Made by a program: the position numbers and the translations under genes. DNA of 64,000 bases from an uncultured Myxococcales bacterium. GTDB lineage: Bacteria > Myxococcota_A > UBA9042. The stretch spans positions 1 through 64,000 of the forward strand of contig CAIMLR010000026.1 in NCBI GenBank assembly GCA_903842345.1, given 5' to 3'. This document shows positions 44,282 to 53,636 of this stretch, in pieces (the stretch's first letter is position 1; every line of letters starts with the position of its first letter). Below the pieces are notes generated by a model. The model was not told the origin of the DNA, did not search any database, and was given only the letters and a program-made list of their open reading frames with translations.

Positions 44282-45382
44282 ATGGCTCGCATCAACGGTG
44301 TCTTTTTGAGAATGCGGCTGCTGCTGCTCGGCCTCGCGCTGACGGCGGCGCTGCCCGCGCATGGGCTCACGCCGCTGCCGGACTTCACCATGGCAGAGCA
44401 GGCGACCCGGCAGCTGCGGCTGGACGTGGTGCTGCACGACGTCGATGAGGACCGTCGCCGGCCGTTGGAGAAACTGACGCGGCAGGCGCTGTCGGCGGTG
44501 CAAACGGACCTGCAAACGCTGCTGGTCGGCGAATTGCACGTCGATTTTGTCGGCTCGCCGGGGACTTTTGCTGACGTGATGACCGAGCACGGCGCGTTTG
44601 GCTGGCCAGAATCGTGGATTTCCGGGCTGGCGATCCTCGATCAGGACCGCATCATCGTGCAGGTGAACGGCCCGGGCGCGCTGCTGACCGGCGAGACGGT
44701 GCGGCATGAGCTGGCGCACGTCGCGATTCACGCGCTGACGGCCGGCAAGGCGTCCCTGCCCCGCTGGTACCACGAGGGCGTGGCGACCTGGCTGGCGGGC
44801 GAGGATGTGTCCTCCCGGCTGCGGGAAGGCCTGCCGGAGCTCGACGCCCACGGCACGCTGGCGCAGTTGGACAAGCGCTTCTCAGACAGCCACAAGACCG
44901 TCCAGACCGCGTATGCGACCGCGGCGAGCTTTGTGCGCTTTGCCCTGAAACGCGGCGGCGGCGCGCATGCCCTGCTGGACCTGCACACGCGGATGCGCGC
45001 GGGCCTGGACTTCAGCCCGGCCTTCACGGCGACGTTTGGCATGGATCCGGAGGCGCTGTACCAGCTGTACGGCGCGCTGACGACGACGCCCGATCCGTCC
45101 TGGCTCAAGCTTTTTGGCGACAACTCGCTGCTGCCGATCGCGTCGCTTTTCGGGGCGTTCATCCTGGTCTGGCGCGTGTGGCGGCGGCCGCGCCTCGTCG
45201 CCGAACAGGGGCCGCTGGATCTGGAAGCGATCGCGACGGCGGGCGCCGTGGCCTTGCGACCCTGGCGGCGGCCGGATTTTCAGTTGCCGCAGCCGGTGCC
45301 GGCGGACCTTGCCGTGACCGAGTCGGGAGCCCAGGAACAGGCCGAGGAAATCGTTGACAGCGCGGCGACGCCGGACCTATAA
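44282..45382 (+). CDS. Secreted/membrane peptidase-MA-like metalloprotease (366 aa)
   Basis: A predicted gluzincin. A signal peptide (about 12-28) precedes a mixed region and the zinc motif HELAH (142-146), followed by WYHEG (162-166) whose Glu165 is the likely third ligand; this spacing matches the peptidase MA family. A hydrophobic segment near 275-293 (SLFGAFILVWRVW) anchors the catalytic domain, leaving an acidic C-terminal tail on the other side. It follows the TonB-like gene by 89 bp with GAGG near the start, so an operon is likely. Substrate unknown. Confidence 0.8.
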   Translation: MARINGVFLRMRLLLLGLALTAALPAHGLTPLPDFTMAEQATRQLRLDVVLHDVDEDRRRPLEKLTRQALSAVQTDLQTLLVGELHVDFVGSPGTFADVMTEHGAFGWPESWISGLAILDQDRIIVQVNGPGALLTGETVRHELAHVAIHALTAGKASLPRWYHEGVATWLAGEDVSSRLREGLPELDAHGTLAQLDKRFSDSHKTVQTAYATAASFVRFALKRGGGAHALLDLHTRMRAGLDFSPAFTATFGMDPEALYQLYGALTTTPDPSWLKLFGDNSLLPIASLFGAFILVWRVWRRPRLVAEQGPLDLEAIATAGAVALRPWRRPDFQLPQPVPADLAVTESGAQEQAEEIVDSAATPDL

Positions 45383-45417
45383 GCCGCCATCCGCGTCCCA
45401 TTCGCGCACCTTTTGCC

Positions 45418-46644
45418 ATGCATTCAAACGTCGTCCGCCTTCAGCCGCACCTGCTCCGCGCCGCGCACTTGCGCGTGCTTGTGGCTGCGGTTGATCAAGC
45501 GCAGATGGCCTTTGACGACGCGGAAGTGCTCATTGCCGCCGGCCGATTCTTTGGCCGCGACGCTTTTGCCTCGGCAGACACCCTGCAGCACTGGCTGGAC
45601 GAACACGACGCTCACGCGCAATTTCTGCCATGGCTGCTGTGGGACGCCAATGGCGGCGCCGACGCGATCGACGTGCCGCAGCACCAGTTGGTCAAGCGGC
45701 TGCGCCGGCAGTTCCGCTCGGGACCGGAGAAGACGGTGCTCAAAGCGCTGTGCGCGACCCGCCCGGACGTGTACGCGGTGGCGGCGGTTGACGGCAAAAC
45801 GACGACGATGGAGCGCCTGCGCGATCGCGTCGAGATCGTTGTGCACGAGCCCGTGTTGCGGTCGATGGCCGCAGTGGGTGAAGTCTTTGTCGCGCGGGTT
45901 GTTGAAGTGGCCGGGCTGCACCTGCTCGACGCCGTTCATGCCAGCCTGCCGGCGATCTGCCGTCCTGCGATGTTGCGCATCGCCAAGCGGCTGGAAGCGA
46001 TGCCGAGCGAACGCCGCTTGCCGACGCTGTTGAACGCCGCCAGTCGCAGCCTGAACCGCGTACGGCCGACGCCGGCGCGCTTTGCCGGTCCCGCAGGCCG
46101 GATGCGTTGGACGATGGTCTTTGCGGTGGATGACGCCGAGCGCGTGCAGGAAGCGCTGCGGCGCGCGACGCTGGAAGGCCAACTGGCGCGCCTTGCGCCC
46201 AACCGCTTTGCCGTGCTCGATCCCACGCTGGGGCCGATTGGCGCGACGCTGCGTTTGTCGGGCACCCGCTTCTTTGCTGCGACGAGCGCGCCCGGCGGCG
46301 TGACGCGGCTGCGCAGTGGCCTGCCGCCGCTCATCGGGCTGGAGCCACAGGCGACGCTGGTACGCGATCTGGAGCCGCTGTTTGACGCGCGTCGCCGCAG
46401 CGAATGGAGTTCGAGCGAGCTGCAGTCCGTGGCGCGCGAGTGGATGGGCGAATGCCTGACCGCGTTCCAGGACACGGCCCAGCCTTGGCTTGACGGTGCG
46501 ACGCCGCGCGAAGCGGTGCGCACGGCCGATGGCCGGATTCGCGTCAAAGCGTGGCTGAGCCATGTGGAAGTCGTCGGCGAAGTGGCGGGCCCCGGCTACA
46601 ACACGGCCGTCCAGCGCCTCTGGCGCGAACTCGCGGACGCGTAG
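45418..46644 (+). CDS. Protein of unknown function (408 aa)
   Basis: I do not recognise a known family over the full length. It has no signal peptide or membrane helix. It is a mixed alpha/beta protein with two likely lobes, about 1-225 and 226-408, joined near GPAGRMRWTMVFAV. Near the C-terminus, QPWLDGATPREAVRTADGR (about 362-380) matches a short motif found at the ends of several otherwise unrelated bacterial proteins, including some antitoxin-like and SEC-C-like ones; here no metal-binding Cys cluster accompanies it. It follows the metalloprotease by 35 bp on the same strand, and another frame open across its first half is a shadow. Confidence 0.7.
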   Translation: MHSNVVRLQPHLLRAAHLRVLVAAVDQAQMAFDDAEVLIAAGRFFGRDAFASADTLQHWLDEHDAHAQFLPWLLWDANGGADAIDVPQHQLVKRLRRQFRSGPEKTVLKALCATRPDVYAVAAVDGKTTTMERLRDRVEIVVHEPVLRSMAAVGEVFVARVVEVAGLHLLDAVHASLPAICRPAMLRIAKRLEAMPSERRLPTLLNAASRSLNRVRPTPARFAGPAGRMRWTMVFAVDDAERVQEALRRATLEGQLARLAPNRFAVLDPTLGPIGATLRLSGTRFFAATSAPGGVTRLRSGLPPLIGLEPQATLVRDLEPLFDARRRSEWSSSELQSVAREWMGECLTAFQDTAQPWLDGATPREAVRTADGRIRVKAWLSHVEVVGEVAGPGYNTAVQRLWRELADA

Positions 46645-46647
46645 GCT

Positions 46648-46917
46648 TCAGCTTCCAGTCGGCTCAAACGCTTTGCAGAACGCTGGTTCGCCCTTGGCGT
46701 CGAGGATCGCGATCGCGTCGGCGTTCAGCACGTCCACCGTCCAGCCCAACGTACAGGCGTCCCGGGACGGCGCAAAATAGACGCAATCGCGGCACCGGAA
46801 CTCGAGGCGGTACTTGGTCACGTCGGCGAGAAACTGCGCGTTGAGGCCGGCGACGGTCTCGCCCGGATGCACGAGCTGGGGCTGAAACACGGGGCGGTTG
46901 CCAAGTCCTCGGCTCAT
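46648..46917 (-). CDS. Small four-cysteine protein (89 aa)
   Basis: An 89-residue protein with CRDC (about 42-45), then single cysteines in DACTLGW and AFCKAFE, a C-x2-C-x8-10-C-x24-26-C pattern that could bind zinc or an iron-sulfur cluster. No family is recognised. It has no signal peptide. Its ATG overlaps the stop of the upstream secreted protein as ATGA, and its stop is 3 bp from the convergent 408-aa gene stop. Confidence 0.65.
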   Translation of the reverse strand: MSRGLGNRPVFQPQLVHPGETVAGLNAQFLADVTKYRLEFRCRDCVYFAPSRDACTLGWTVDVLNADAIAILDAKGEPAFCKAFEPTGS

Positions 46918-47654
46918 TCTGCGGCTCCCGGCGCCGTCGTCGGCAGCGTCACGTTCAGCATCCTGGCCACCTGCTGCGCCAATGCCACCTCCTCAGGCGA
47001 CGCCGCGCCGCGCCACGCCATCCAGCAATGCGCACGCGCCCCTGGCGGCTGGCCCGCCAACGCCCGCAGCAGCGCCGCGCGCGGCCCCGTCACGGTCTGA
47101 TCGATCGCCTCGAGACCGGCCTGCCAGCGACCCGCGATTTGCGCTTTCAACAGCCCGAGCGTCAGCCGCGACTGCGCGTCGTGCGAGAGCAGCGCCAGAT
47201 CCGCGACAAAAACGACCGCCTGCTGCGGCTGCTTGGCGCGAATGCACGCCTCCACCGCGAGCGCGCGCATGCCCTGGGACGGCACGAACGTCTCCTGGAC
47301 GATTTGCAGCATGGGCTTGGGACCCTCGACGTGGGTCGTGAGAAAGTGCGAGACGCCCTCGACGTCGCCGCCGCGTCGGCGGTCCGGCTGGTAGAACAGC
47401 GGCGCGGCCTTGTGGAGCAAATCCAGCCGCAGCTTGGCGATCTGGGTGCACGCCTGCGGATAGCGCTTGTGGTCGATGAGCTTGGCGATGGCCAGGAGCG
47501 GCGGCGCCAGGCTCTCGCGCCGGGCGCGCAGGGGCTGCAGCCGGGCGATGAGATCGGCGTCGAGCGCGACCGACTCAACCGCACTCGCCGAAGGGGCGGC
47601 CGACGGCGCTGCGATCAGCACGACAATCGTCCATAGAACCATGAGGGTAGACAT
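46914..47654 (-). CDS. Secreted helical protein of unknown function (246 aa)
   Basis: The start at 47654 gives a signal peptide (MSTLMVLWTIVVLIAAPSAA); the frame is open 84 bp further but that part overlaps the divergent ABC promoter. The mature protein is almost entirely helical and Ala/Leu/Arg-rich, with two-helix units reminiscent of TPR or HEAT repeats (for example CIRAKQPQQAVVFVADLALL). No catalytic motif is seen. It is coupled to the small Cys protein downstream and is divergent from the gldA-like operon. Confidence 0.7.
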   Translation of the reverse strand: MSTLMVLWTIVVLIAAPSAAPSASAVESVALDADLIARLQPLRARRESLAPPLLAIAKLIDHKRYPQACTQIAKLRLDLLHKAAPLFYQPDRRRGGDVEGVSHFLTTHVEGPKPMLQIVQETFVPSQGMRALAVEACIRAKQPQQAVVFVADLALLSHDAQSRLTLGLLKAQIAGRWQAGLEAIDQTVTGPRAALLRALAGQPPGARAHCWMAWRGAASPEEVALAQQVARMLNVTLPTTAPGAAE

Positions 47655-47679
47655 CGCGAGGCCACTTCCTTCGGCCGCC

Positions 47680-47707
47680 TTGACAGCCTGAGGCGTTATC
47701 CTATCGT
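47680..47707 (+). promoter_or_regulatory. Promoter of the Gld-like ABC operon
   Basis: TTGACA (47680-47685), a 16-bp spacer and TATCGT (47702-47707) make a strong match to the housekeeping promoter. AAGGAG (47725-47730) sits six bases before the ATG at 47737, leaving a leader of about 23 bases. Confidence 0.6.
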
Positions 47708-47736
47708 GCGCACGCTTTGCGGGAAAGGAGAGTTGC

Positions 47737-48699
47737 ATGACGTCAGCGGCGATGATTCAGGTGCGGGACCTCGTGAAAACGTACGGCGACAAAAATGCCC
47801 TGAACGGCGTGAGCTTTGACGCGCGGGCTGGCGAGATCCTCGGGCTGCTCGGTCCCAATGGCGCGGGCAAGTCCACGACGATGAAGATCCTCACGACGTA
47901 CCTGTCGGCGACGTCGGGTTCGGTCACGGTCGATGGCATGGACGCTGCGGCAAACCCGCTGGCGGTCCGCGCGATGCTCGGCTATCTACCTGAGTCTACG
48001 CCGCTTTATTCTGACATGGCGGTTTACGACTACCTGCTCTGGTGCGGTGAGATGCGCGGCCTCGCGCGCGCCGACGTGCGCAAGCGCATGGCTGAGGTCG
48101 CGCGCGTCGTTGGCCTGGAAAACGTCATGGGCCAAGTCATCGGCACGCTGTCCAAGGGGTACAAGCAGCGCGTCGGCCTGGCGCAGGCGATGCTGCACAA
48201 CCCCAAGATCCTGATTCTCGACGAGCCGACGTCTGGCCTCGATCCCAATCAAATCATTGAAATTCGCAACCTGATTCGGTCCTTGGGACAGAATCACACG
48301 CTGATCCTGTCCAGCCACAACTTGGCGGAAGTGCGCCAGATCTGCGACCGCGTGGTGATCATCCATCAGGGCGCGGTCGTCGCCGATGGCACGCTCGACG
48401 AGTTGGAGGGCCGCGTGGCGAGCCGCCATCACTTGATCGTCGGCGTGCAGACGACTCCGCAGCAGGACGCCGAGGCGCTCAGGACGCTGCTGGCCCAGAC
48501 GCCGGGCGCGGTGCGCGTGTCCTTCAGCCACAGCTCTCAGGCCCCCGTGCCCACAGCGTTTTTTGACGTCGAGGCCGATACCGACATCCGCACCGCGCTC
48601 TTTGAACGGATCCGAGGCGCGGACCTGACGCTGCTGGAACTTCGGCGCAAGTCTTTGGATCTGGAAGGTATCTTCCAGTCGCTCACGCAAAGTGTCTAA
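47737..48699 (+). CDS. ABC transporter ATP-binding protein, GldA-like
   Basis: A 320-aa nucleotide-binding subunit. Walker A GPNGAGKST (39-47), a signature loop LSKGYKQR (138-145, replacing LSGGQ), Walker B with LILDEPTSGLDP (160-170) and the H-loop SSHNLAEV are all present. The KGYKQR signature and a long C-terminal extension (about 225-320) are typical of the CcmA/GldA branch. It drives the permease and auxiliary protein encoded downstream. In Bacteroidota GldA belongs to the gliding machinery, but homologous gene sets occur widely with unknown substrates, so gliding should not be assumed. Confidence 0.88.
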   Translation: MTSAAMIQVRDLVKTYGDKNALNGVSFDARAGEILGLLGPNGAGKSTTMKILTTYLSATSGSVTVDGMDAAANPLAVRAMLGYLPESTPLYSDMAVYDYLLWCGEMRGLARADVRKRMAEVARVVGLENVMGQVIGTLSKGYKQRVGLAQAMLHNPKILILDEPTSGLDPNQIIEIRNLIRSLGQNHTLILSSHNLAEVRQICDRVVIIHQGAVVADGTLDELEGRVASRHHLIVGVQTTPQQDAEALRTLLAQTPGAVRVSFSHSSQAPVPTAFFDVEADTDIRTALFERIRGADLTLLELRRKSLDLEGIFQSLTQSV

Positions 48700-48738
48700 C
48701 CGTTCCAGCCCAGCGCGCGCCACAAGAGGTTCACGACC

Positions 48739-49470
48739 ATGAAGCCAGTTTGGATTCTCGCCCGCCGGGAAATGGCGGCGACGTTTGACTCGCCCATCGC
48801 CTACATCGCCGGCACGCTTTTCCTCGTCGCCACCGGTTTGCTGTTCTTTTTTGGCTTGGGCGGCACCGACGACTTCTTCGCCGGCCGCGAAGCGACGGTG
48901 CGGCCCCTGTTTGACTACGCGCCGTGGGTGCTCGCCGTGATCCTGCCCGCGGTGACGATGCGGCTGCTGGCCGAGGAGAAGCGCCAGGGGACGCTGGAGC
49001 TGCTCGTGACGCTGCCCGTGACGGATTTGCAGATCGTGCTGGGCAAGCTGCTGGGCGCCGTCGGCTTCCTCGTCGTGGCGCTGGCGATGACGCTCGTGCT
49101 GCCGGCGCTGGTTCTGTCGATCGGCCATCCGGACATCGGCGCCATCGTCGGCGGCTACGTCGGGCTGCTGCTCATCGGCACGACGTTCCTCGCGCTGGGC
49201 GTGATGGCCTCGACCTGGACCCAGAACCAGATCGTGGCGTTCATCGTCGGCTTGATGCTCTGCATGTTCTTCTGGACCGCGACGGACGCCCTGCTCCGCC
49301 TCGTCTTTGACCAGCCGCCGCCGGCGCTCGCGCTCTTGAGCTTCCAAAGCCAGTTCGCGGATTTCGCGCGCGGCGTCATCGATTTGCGCAGCGTTCTCTA
49401 CTTTTTGAGCGTCACGACCCTCGCGGTCCTGGCGTCGACCTACGCGCTGCGATCGCGCCACTGGCAGTAG
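48739..49470 (+). CDS. ABC-2 type permease, GldF-like
   Basis: A 243-aa integral membrane protein with about six hydrophobic helices (segments near 20-40, 60-80, 95-130, 135-155, 165-190 and 215-235). ILARREMAATFDSPIAYIAGTLFL at the N-terminus and RLLAEEKRQGTLELLVTLPVTD after the second helix are typical of this permease family. It is preceded by AGAGG and lies 39 bp after the ATPase gene; the GldG-like gene follows. It forms the membrane channel part of the complex. Confidence 0.87.
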   Translation: MKPVWILARREMAATFDSPIAYIAGTLFLVATGLLFFFGLGGTDDFFAGREATVRPLFDYAPWVLAVILPAVTMRLLAEEKRQGTLELLVTLPVTDLQIVLGKLLGAVGFLVVALAMTLVLPALVLSIGHPDIGAIVGGYVGLLLIGTTFLALGVMASTWTQNQIVAFIVGLMLCMFFWTATDALLRLVFDQPPPALALLSFQSQFADFARGVIDLRSVLYFLSVTTLAVLASTYALRSRHWQ

Positions 49471-49494
49471 TCGGCCCTGCAAACGGAGATGAAC

Positions 49495-51948
49495 ATGGCT
49501 GAGACAAAGAACAAGTCGAACGGTCGCGTGGACGGGCTGGTGATGCTGGGGGCAGCGATCGGCGTCGCCGTGCTGGTGAACGCGCTCGCCGTCTCGACCG
49601 CAGTGCGGCTGGACCTGACGGAGCAGCAGGTGCACACGCTGTCGGAGGCGAGCGTCACTGCGGCCAGGGCGCTGGACGACGTGACCGTGACGGTCTTCAT
49701 CTCCAGGAAGCTGCCAGAGACGATCCCGACGCCGCAGGGCAAGGTGCCGCTGAAGGGAATCGACCGGGCGTTTCGCGACAAGTTGGCGGAGTACGCGCGC
49801 GCGGCGGGCGGCCACCTGAAGCTCGTGTACGCCGAGGATGGCAGTCCGGGCGTGGGCACGATCGAGGAGCAAGGCGAGGCAGCCAAGCTGGAGACGTTTT
49901 CTTCGACGGAAGCGCAGGTCACGGGCAGCACGCTGAAGTTCCAGAAGTACGTGCTGGGCGCGACGTTCCACTACAAGACGGTGAGTGAAGTGCTGCCCAA
50001 GGCGCTGAGCCCGGGCTTCTACGAGTTTGAGATGACGCAAATCCTGCTGCGCCTCAAGGAGAAGTACGAACAGAGCCAGCTCATGAAGGAGCCGTTGGCG
50101 CAGGGCAAGGCGATCTTTGACGGCGTGAAGCGCTGCAATGAGGCCGTGCAGCAGGCCGCGAAGGTGGAGGAAGCCAAGGAGCAGGACGCGGGACTGTCGC
50201 TCAAGGGTGGCAACGATCCGAACCAGAAGCGCCTGAACGCGATGCAGGCCGCGGCGGCGGATCTGGACAAAGCGTGCGCGCCGATCAGCGGGCTCGTGGC
50301 GGGCGATGGCGCGAAGCTCAAGGGCAAGAACCGGTTTGGCGACCACCTCGTCGACAACGCTGCGGAATTCGACAAAGCGTGGCAGGAACTGAAGCGCGCG
50401 ACGTCCGGCCAGGCGTCGGCGGAAGGCCAGCCGCCGCCCGCGATCATGGTGCAGCAACTGGCGCTGATGCTGGACCAGCTGTTCCACGAAGTGGACCGCG
50501 CGCATCAGACCCTGACGGACAGCCCGGGGCGCAAGGCGATTGGCTTTCTGTGTGGCCACGATGAATTCTGCCCGTTCGCTGAGGCGAGCCCGCTCGTGGA
50601 TCCGTCCGTCGCGGCAATGCTGGGTCAGAACAACCCGATGATGAAGCAGATTGTCCAAGCGGCAGCGCAGATCAGCCAGGCGATCGACGAGACCAACGCC
50701 AAGATCGGCGACAACCTGTTCACCAAGCGCGGCTACGCGATCCGCCGGATCGGCCCGGACGAGGCGATTCCCGACGACGTCGCCGCGCTCATCGTCTACG
50801 CGCCGCGCAAGCCGCTGGGCGAATACGCGCGCTACCAGCTGGACCAGGCGCTGCTGGCGGGCAAGCCCGTGGTGGTGCTGGCGCAGGCGTGGCAGGTCGC
50901 GTTGCTGAACATGCAAGCCCCCGAGGATTTGGGCAATGAGATGCGCACGGACTGGTCGGCGATGGTGGCGACGGCCGGCAACCTCGACGAAGTGCTGAAG
51001 GCGTATGGCGTGGAGTTGAGCAAGGACCCGATCCTGGACTCCAAGCACGTCGAGACCGTGCGCGTGACGGGACTTGTGAACAAGGGCGGCCTGCAGTTCC
51101 AGACGCAACAGGATTTTCCCTACGCGCTGATTCCGGTCGCGAGCGATTTTGACCGCACGCATGCGCTGACGCGGTCGATCACCAGCCTGTCGCTGCCGTA
51201 CACGACAAGCGTCGAGCCGAGCAAGGAGCTGGCCGCGAACGAGGCGTTTGAGGTGTCGCGGGTGATTCGCTCGTCGACGTCGTCGCTCAGGAAGCCGGGC
51301 CCGGTGGCGGTGGTGCCGCAGACGCTCAAGCAATGGGTGCTGGATACGCCGCCGAACGGCCCGCATACGCTGGCGCTGGCGGTGAGCGGGCCGTTCAAGT
51401 CGGCGTTCGCGGGCAGGGAAATTCCCAAGCGACCGGCGCAGGCGGTTGACCCGAAGGATCCGGCGAGCGCCGGGCAGAAGCCGACGGACGCCGAATATGA
51501 GTTGGCCAAGCGGGCGTTCAAGGCGGAGGGCAAGGGCAAGCTGCTGGTCATTGCCTCCAACCTCGGCATCGAAGGCCTGAGCCGGAGCGACGTGCTGGCG
51601 GGCTTCGACCTCGGCAAGTTCCAGCAGTTCAGCCCGGATTCGATCAAGGCGTTCACGCAGTGGCAGGCCAACTTCCAGAACTGGCAGATCCGCATCGGTC
51701 AGGTTTCGCACTTGCTCAACGAGAACCTGCAGTTCCTCTCCAATATCCTCGACTGGGCGAGCGCGCACGAGGCGCTCGTGGCGATCCGCTCCAAAGGCGA
51801 CGCGCGGCGGCCGATGGACGATCTGGACCCGGACAAGCAGAAGTCCCTGCGTTTGGCCGCGCTCATCGGCTCGCCGCTGTTGCTGATCCTGCTCGGACTG
51901 GTGCGCTGGCGGCTGCGGCTGGCGCGGAACCGTTCGCTAAACGTCTGA
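49495..51948 (+). CDS. GldG-like ABC auxiliary protein (817 aa)
   Basis: The ATG at 49495 is chosen because GGAG lies six bases upstream; another ATG at 49489 is too close to it. An N-terminal helix (about 16-36) precedes LDLTEQQVHTLSEASV, the hallmark of GldG/ABC_transp_aux proteins. An extracytoplasmic domain follows, then a C-terminal helix (near 785-805, LIGSPLLLILLGLVRW). At 817 aa it is clearly longer than many GldG proteins, mainly because of a Lys/Ala-rich helical insertion at about 190-320. It should be an integral partner of the GldF-like permease. Confidence 0.82.
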   Translation: MAETKNKSNGRVDGLVMLGAAIGVAVLVNALAVSTAVRLDLTEQQVHTLSEASVTAARALDDVTVTVFISRKLPETIPTPQGKVPLKGIDRAFRDKLAEYARAAGGHLKLVYAEDGSPGVGTIEEQGEAAKLETFSSTEAQVTGSTLKFQKYVLGATFHYKTVSEVLPKALSPGFYEFEMTQILLRLKEKYEQSQLMKEPLAQGKAIFDGVKRCNEAVQQAAKVEEAKEQDAGLSLKGGNDPNQKRLNAMQAAAADLDKACAPISGLVAGDGAKLKGKNRFGDHLVDNAAEFDKAWQELKRATSGQASAEGQPPPAIMVQQLALMLDQLFHEVDRAHQTLTDSPGRKAIGFLCGHDEFCPFAEASPLVDPSVAAMLGQNNPMMKQIVQAAAQISQAIDETNAKIGDNLFTKRGYAIRRIGPDEAIPDDVAALIVYAPRKPLGEYARYQLDQALLAGKPVVVLAQAWQVALLNMQAPEDLGNEMRTDWSAMVATAGNLDEVLKAYGVELSKDPILDSKHVETVRVTGLVNKGGLQFQTQQDFPYALIPVASDFDRTHALTRSITSLSLPYTTSVEPSKELAANEAFEVSRVIRSSTSSLRKPGPVAVVPQTLKQWVLDTPPNGPHTLALAVSGPFKSAFAGREIPKRPAQAVDPKDPASAGQKPTDAEYELAKRAFKAEGKGKLLVIASNLGIEGLSRSDVLAGFDLGKFQQFSPDSIKAFTQWQANFQNWQIRIGQVSHLLNENLQFLSNILDWASAHEALVAIRSKGDARRPMDDLDPDKQKSLRLAALIGSPLLLILLGLVRWRLRLARNRSLNV

Positions 51949-51984
51949 GGCCGCGGCCAGAGAACCTACCGGAGATTCGCCACG

Positions 51985-53547
51985 ATGACGCGCTCGACCT
52001 GGATCACCCTCGGCATTTTCGCCCTGCTCTTGGGCCTCTGGTTCGTGCAGTCGCGACCCAGGACCGTCGACACGCCGGTGCCGCTGTCGATCGACGGCTA
52101 CATCGGCAACGTCGGTATCGAGGAAGCGCGCACGCTTGGCCAGAAGCAGCCGCCACCGTACACGCACATCACGCTGACGCGCACGGACGCCAAGGCCGGG
52201 AAGGAAGTGATTGAGCTGACGAAGGACGATGCGCCGGTGCCGCCGCCGACTGCCGGTGACAAGACGCCGCCGCCGGAAGCCAGGTGGCTGGCCAAGCGCA
52301 CCGTGGGCGGCAAAACGACGACGTGGAAGGCCCAGGGCTTTCGCGCGACGACAATGGCGGAGCAGTTGCAGCGGTCGATTCGCAGCAATTTTGCCGTCAG
52401 GATCGCCGGCAAACTGGCGGAAGAGTACGGTTTGGACGCGCAGCACGCACTGGACGTGACGCTGGCGGGCCGCGGCAAGCCTGCGGTCAGGCTGCGCGTT
52501 GGCCTGCTGCAGAAAGCGGAGCACGACGGCGAGGCGACGACCTGGCTGGCCGATCCCGCACGGCCGGACGTGGCGTATCAGGTCGCGGGGCGGGACCTGC
52601 GCACCGCGTTTGACGTGAGTTGGAACGAGCTGCGCGACAGGCAACTGCTGACGCTGGATCTCGCAAGCGTTGACCGCCTGGAGTTGCGCCGCCCCGGGCA
52701 GACGCCGGAGCGCCTCGTCGTGACGCGACCGCCCCTCACGGCGGGCAAAGCGCCGCAGGCTGCCCGCGAATGGACCCTCGCGGAGCCGCCCGGCGTGCCC
52801 GCGGGCGACATCGAGGAGTGGCTGAAGGCCATCGAGCGGCTGAGCGCCGCTGAGTTTGTCGCGGCGGACGATCCAGCGCTCGCGAACAGTGGTTTGGAGG
52901 AGGCGACGGCGACAACTTTGACGATCACCAATATTTCGGGGGCGACGACGTTGACCTTTGGCCACGAGGATGCGACGCGCCCGAACAAAGAGACGTGGTT
53001 GCGGATAGTTGGCCGTGATGAGGCGTACCGCATCAGCAGTTTCCAGCGCGATCAGGTTCTGCGGACGTTGGCGCAGTTGCGCGACCGCCATCTCTTCGCC
53101 GGGAAGTCCGCGAAGGACTTGCAATCATTCGTGGTCACTGGCCCTACTGGCCGATTCTCCGCGACGCGCGGGGCGAGCGGCTGGGACACAACGGTGACGA
53201 AATCAGCCGTGGATGTGCAGAAAATCACGGCATTCATCGATGCTGCGGCGGCACTGAAAGTCGACTTTGTCATGGATTTGTCAGAGGCGACTGCGCACGA
53301 AGGTCCCAAATGGACGATTCAGCTAAATTTCAGCAATGGCTTTCAGCAGGTTACGCTATTTGACGGCGCCAACGACAATGTGTACGGGCAGCTGCTGGGG
53401 CGCGATGGCGAACCGCAGTTTTTCAAGTTGCCGGCCCGAACAGCCAAGCAATTGCAGAAGCAACCATCTGATTTTATTGCACACGACCCGACTGCCTCTC
53501 CTGTCACGAACGGGCCGCCCGCGACAATGAATGGCGCCGCGCCGTAG
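51985..53547 (+). CDS. DUF4340 domain protein (520 aa)
   Basis: A membrane-anchored extracytoplasmic protein: a single N-terminal helix (about 5-21), then a long beta-rich region. DUF4340 proteins regularly follow GldFG-type genes, as here, and have repeated units beginning with strands such as VDRLELRRPGQTPERLVVTR and ending with a W-containing turn (EWTLAEPPG). Function is unknown; it probably works with the ABC complex. GGAG precedes the ATG. The last third of the gene is visibly less G+C-rich than the upstream operon. Confidence 0.8.
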   Translation: MTRSTWITLGIFALLLGLWFVQSRPRTVDTPVPLSIDGYIGNVGIEEARTLGQKQPPPYTHITLTRTDAKAGKEVIELTKDDAPVPPPTAGDKTPPPEARWLAKRTVGGKTTTWKAQGFRATTMAEQLQRSIRSNFAVRIAGKLAEEYGLDAQHALDVTLAGRGKPAVRLRVGLLQKAEHDGEATTWLADPARPDVAYQVAGRDLRTAFDVSWNELRDRQLLTLDLASVDRLELRRPGQTPERLVVTRPPLTAGKAPQAAREWTLAEPPGVPAGDIEEWLKAIERLSAAEFVAADDPALANSGLEEATATTLTITNISGATTLTFGHEDATRPNKETWLRIVGRDEAYRISSFQRDQVLRTLAQLRDRHLFAGKSAKDLQSFVVTGPTGRFSATRGASGWDTTVTKSAVDVQKITAFIDAAAALKVDFVMDLSEATAHEGPKWTIQLNFSNGFQQVTLFDGANDNVYGQLLGRDGEPQFFKLPARTAKQLQKQPSDFIAHDPTASPVTNGPPATMNGAAP

Positions 53548-53636
53548 GCCGCAATCCTGGCCCGCAGAACCGCGCATTGCCGCTCGAATTGCCGAGACAC
53601 TTGCGAAGTGAGGCGTGTTTCTGGTAGGAAGAGCAC

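Noticed and set aside
45413-46033. Alternative frame inside the 408-aa gene
   Set aside because: Arg/Cys/Ser-rich shadow frame that stops halfway, while the main frame is continuous and begins with a sensible N-terminus.
47986-51768. 1260-codon open frame on the minus strand
   Set aside because: Antisense to the gldA/gldF/gldG-like genes, which have clear motifs; the translation is Arg/His/Gln-rich without family features.
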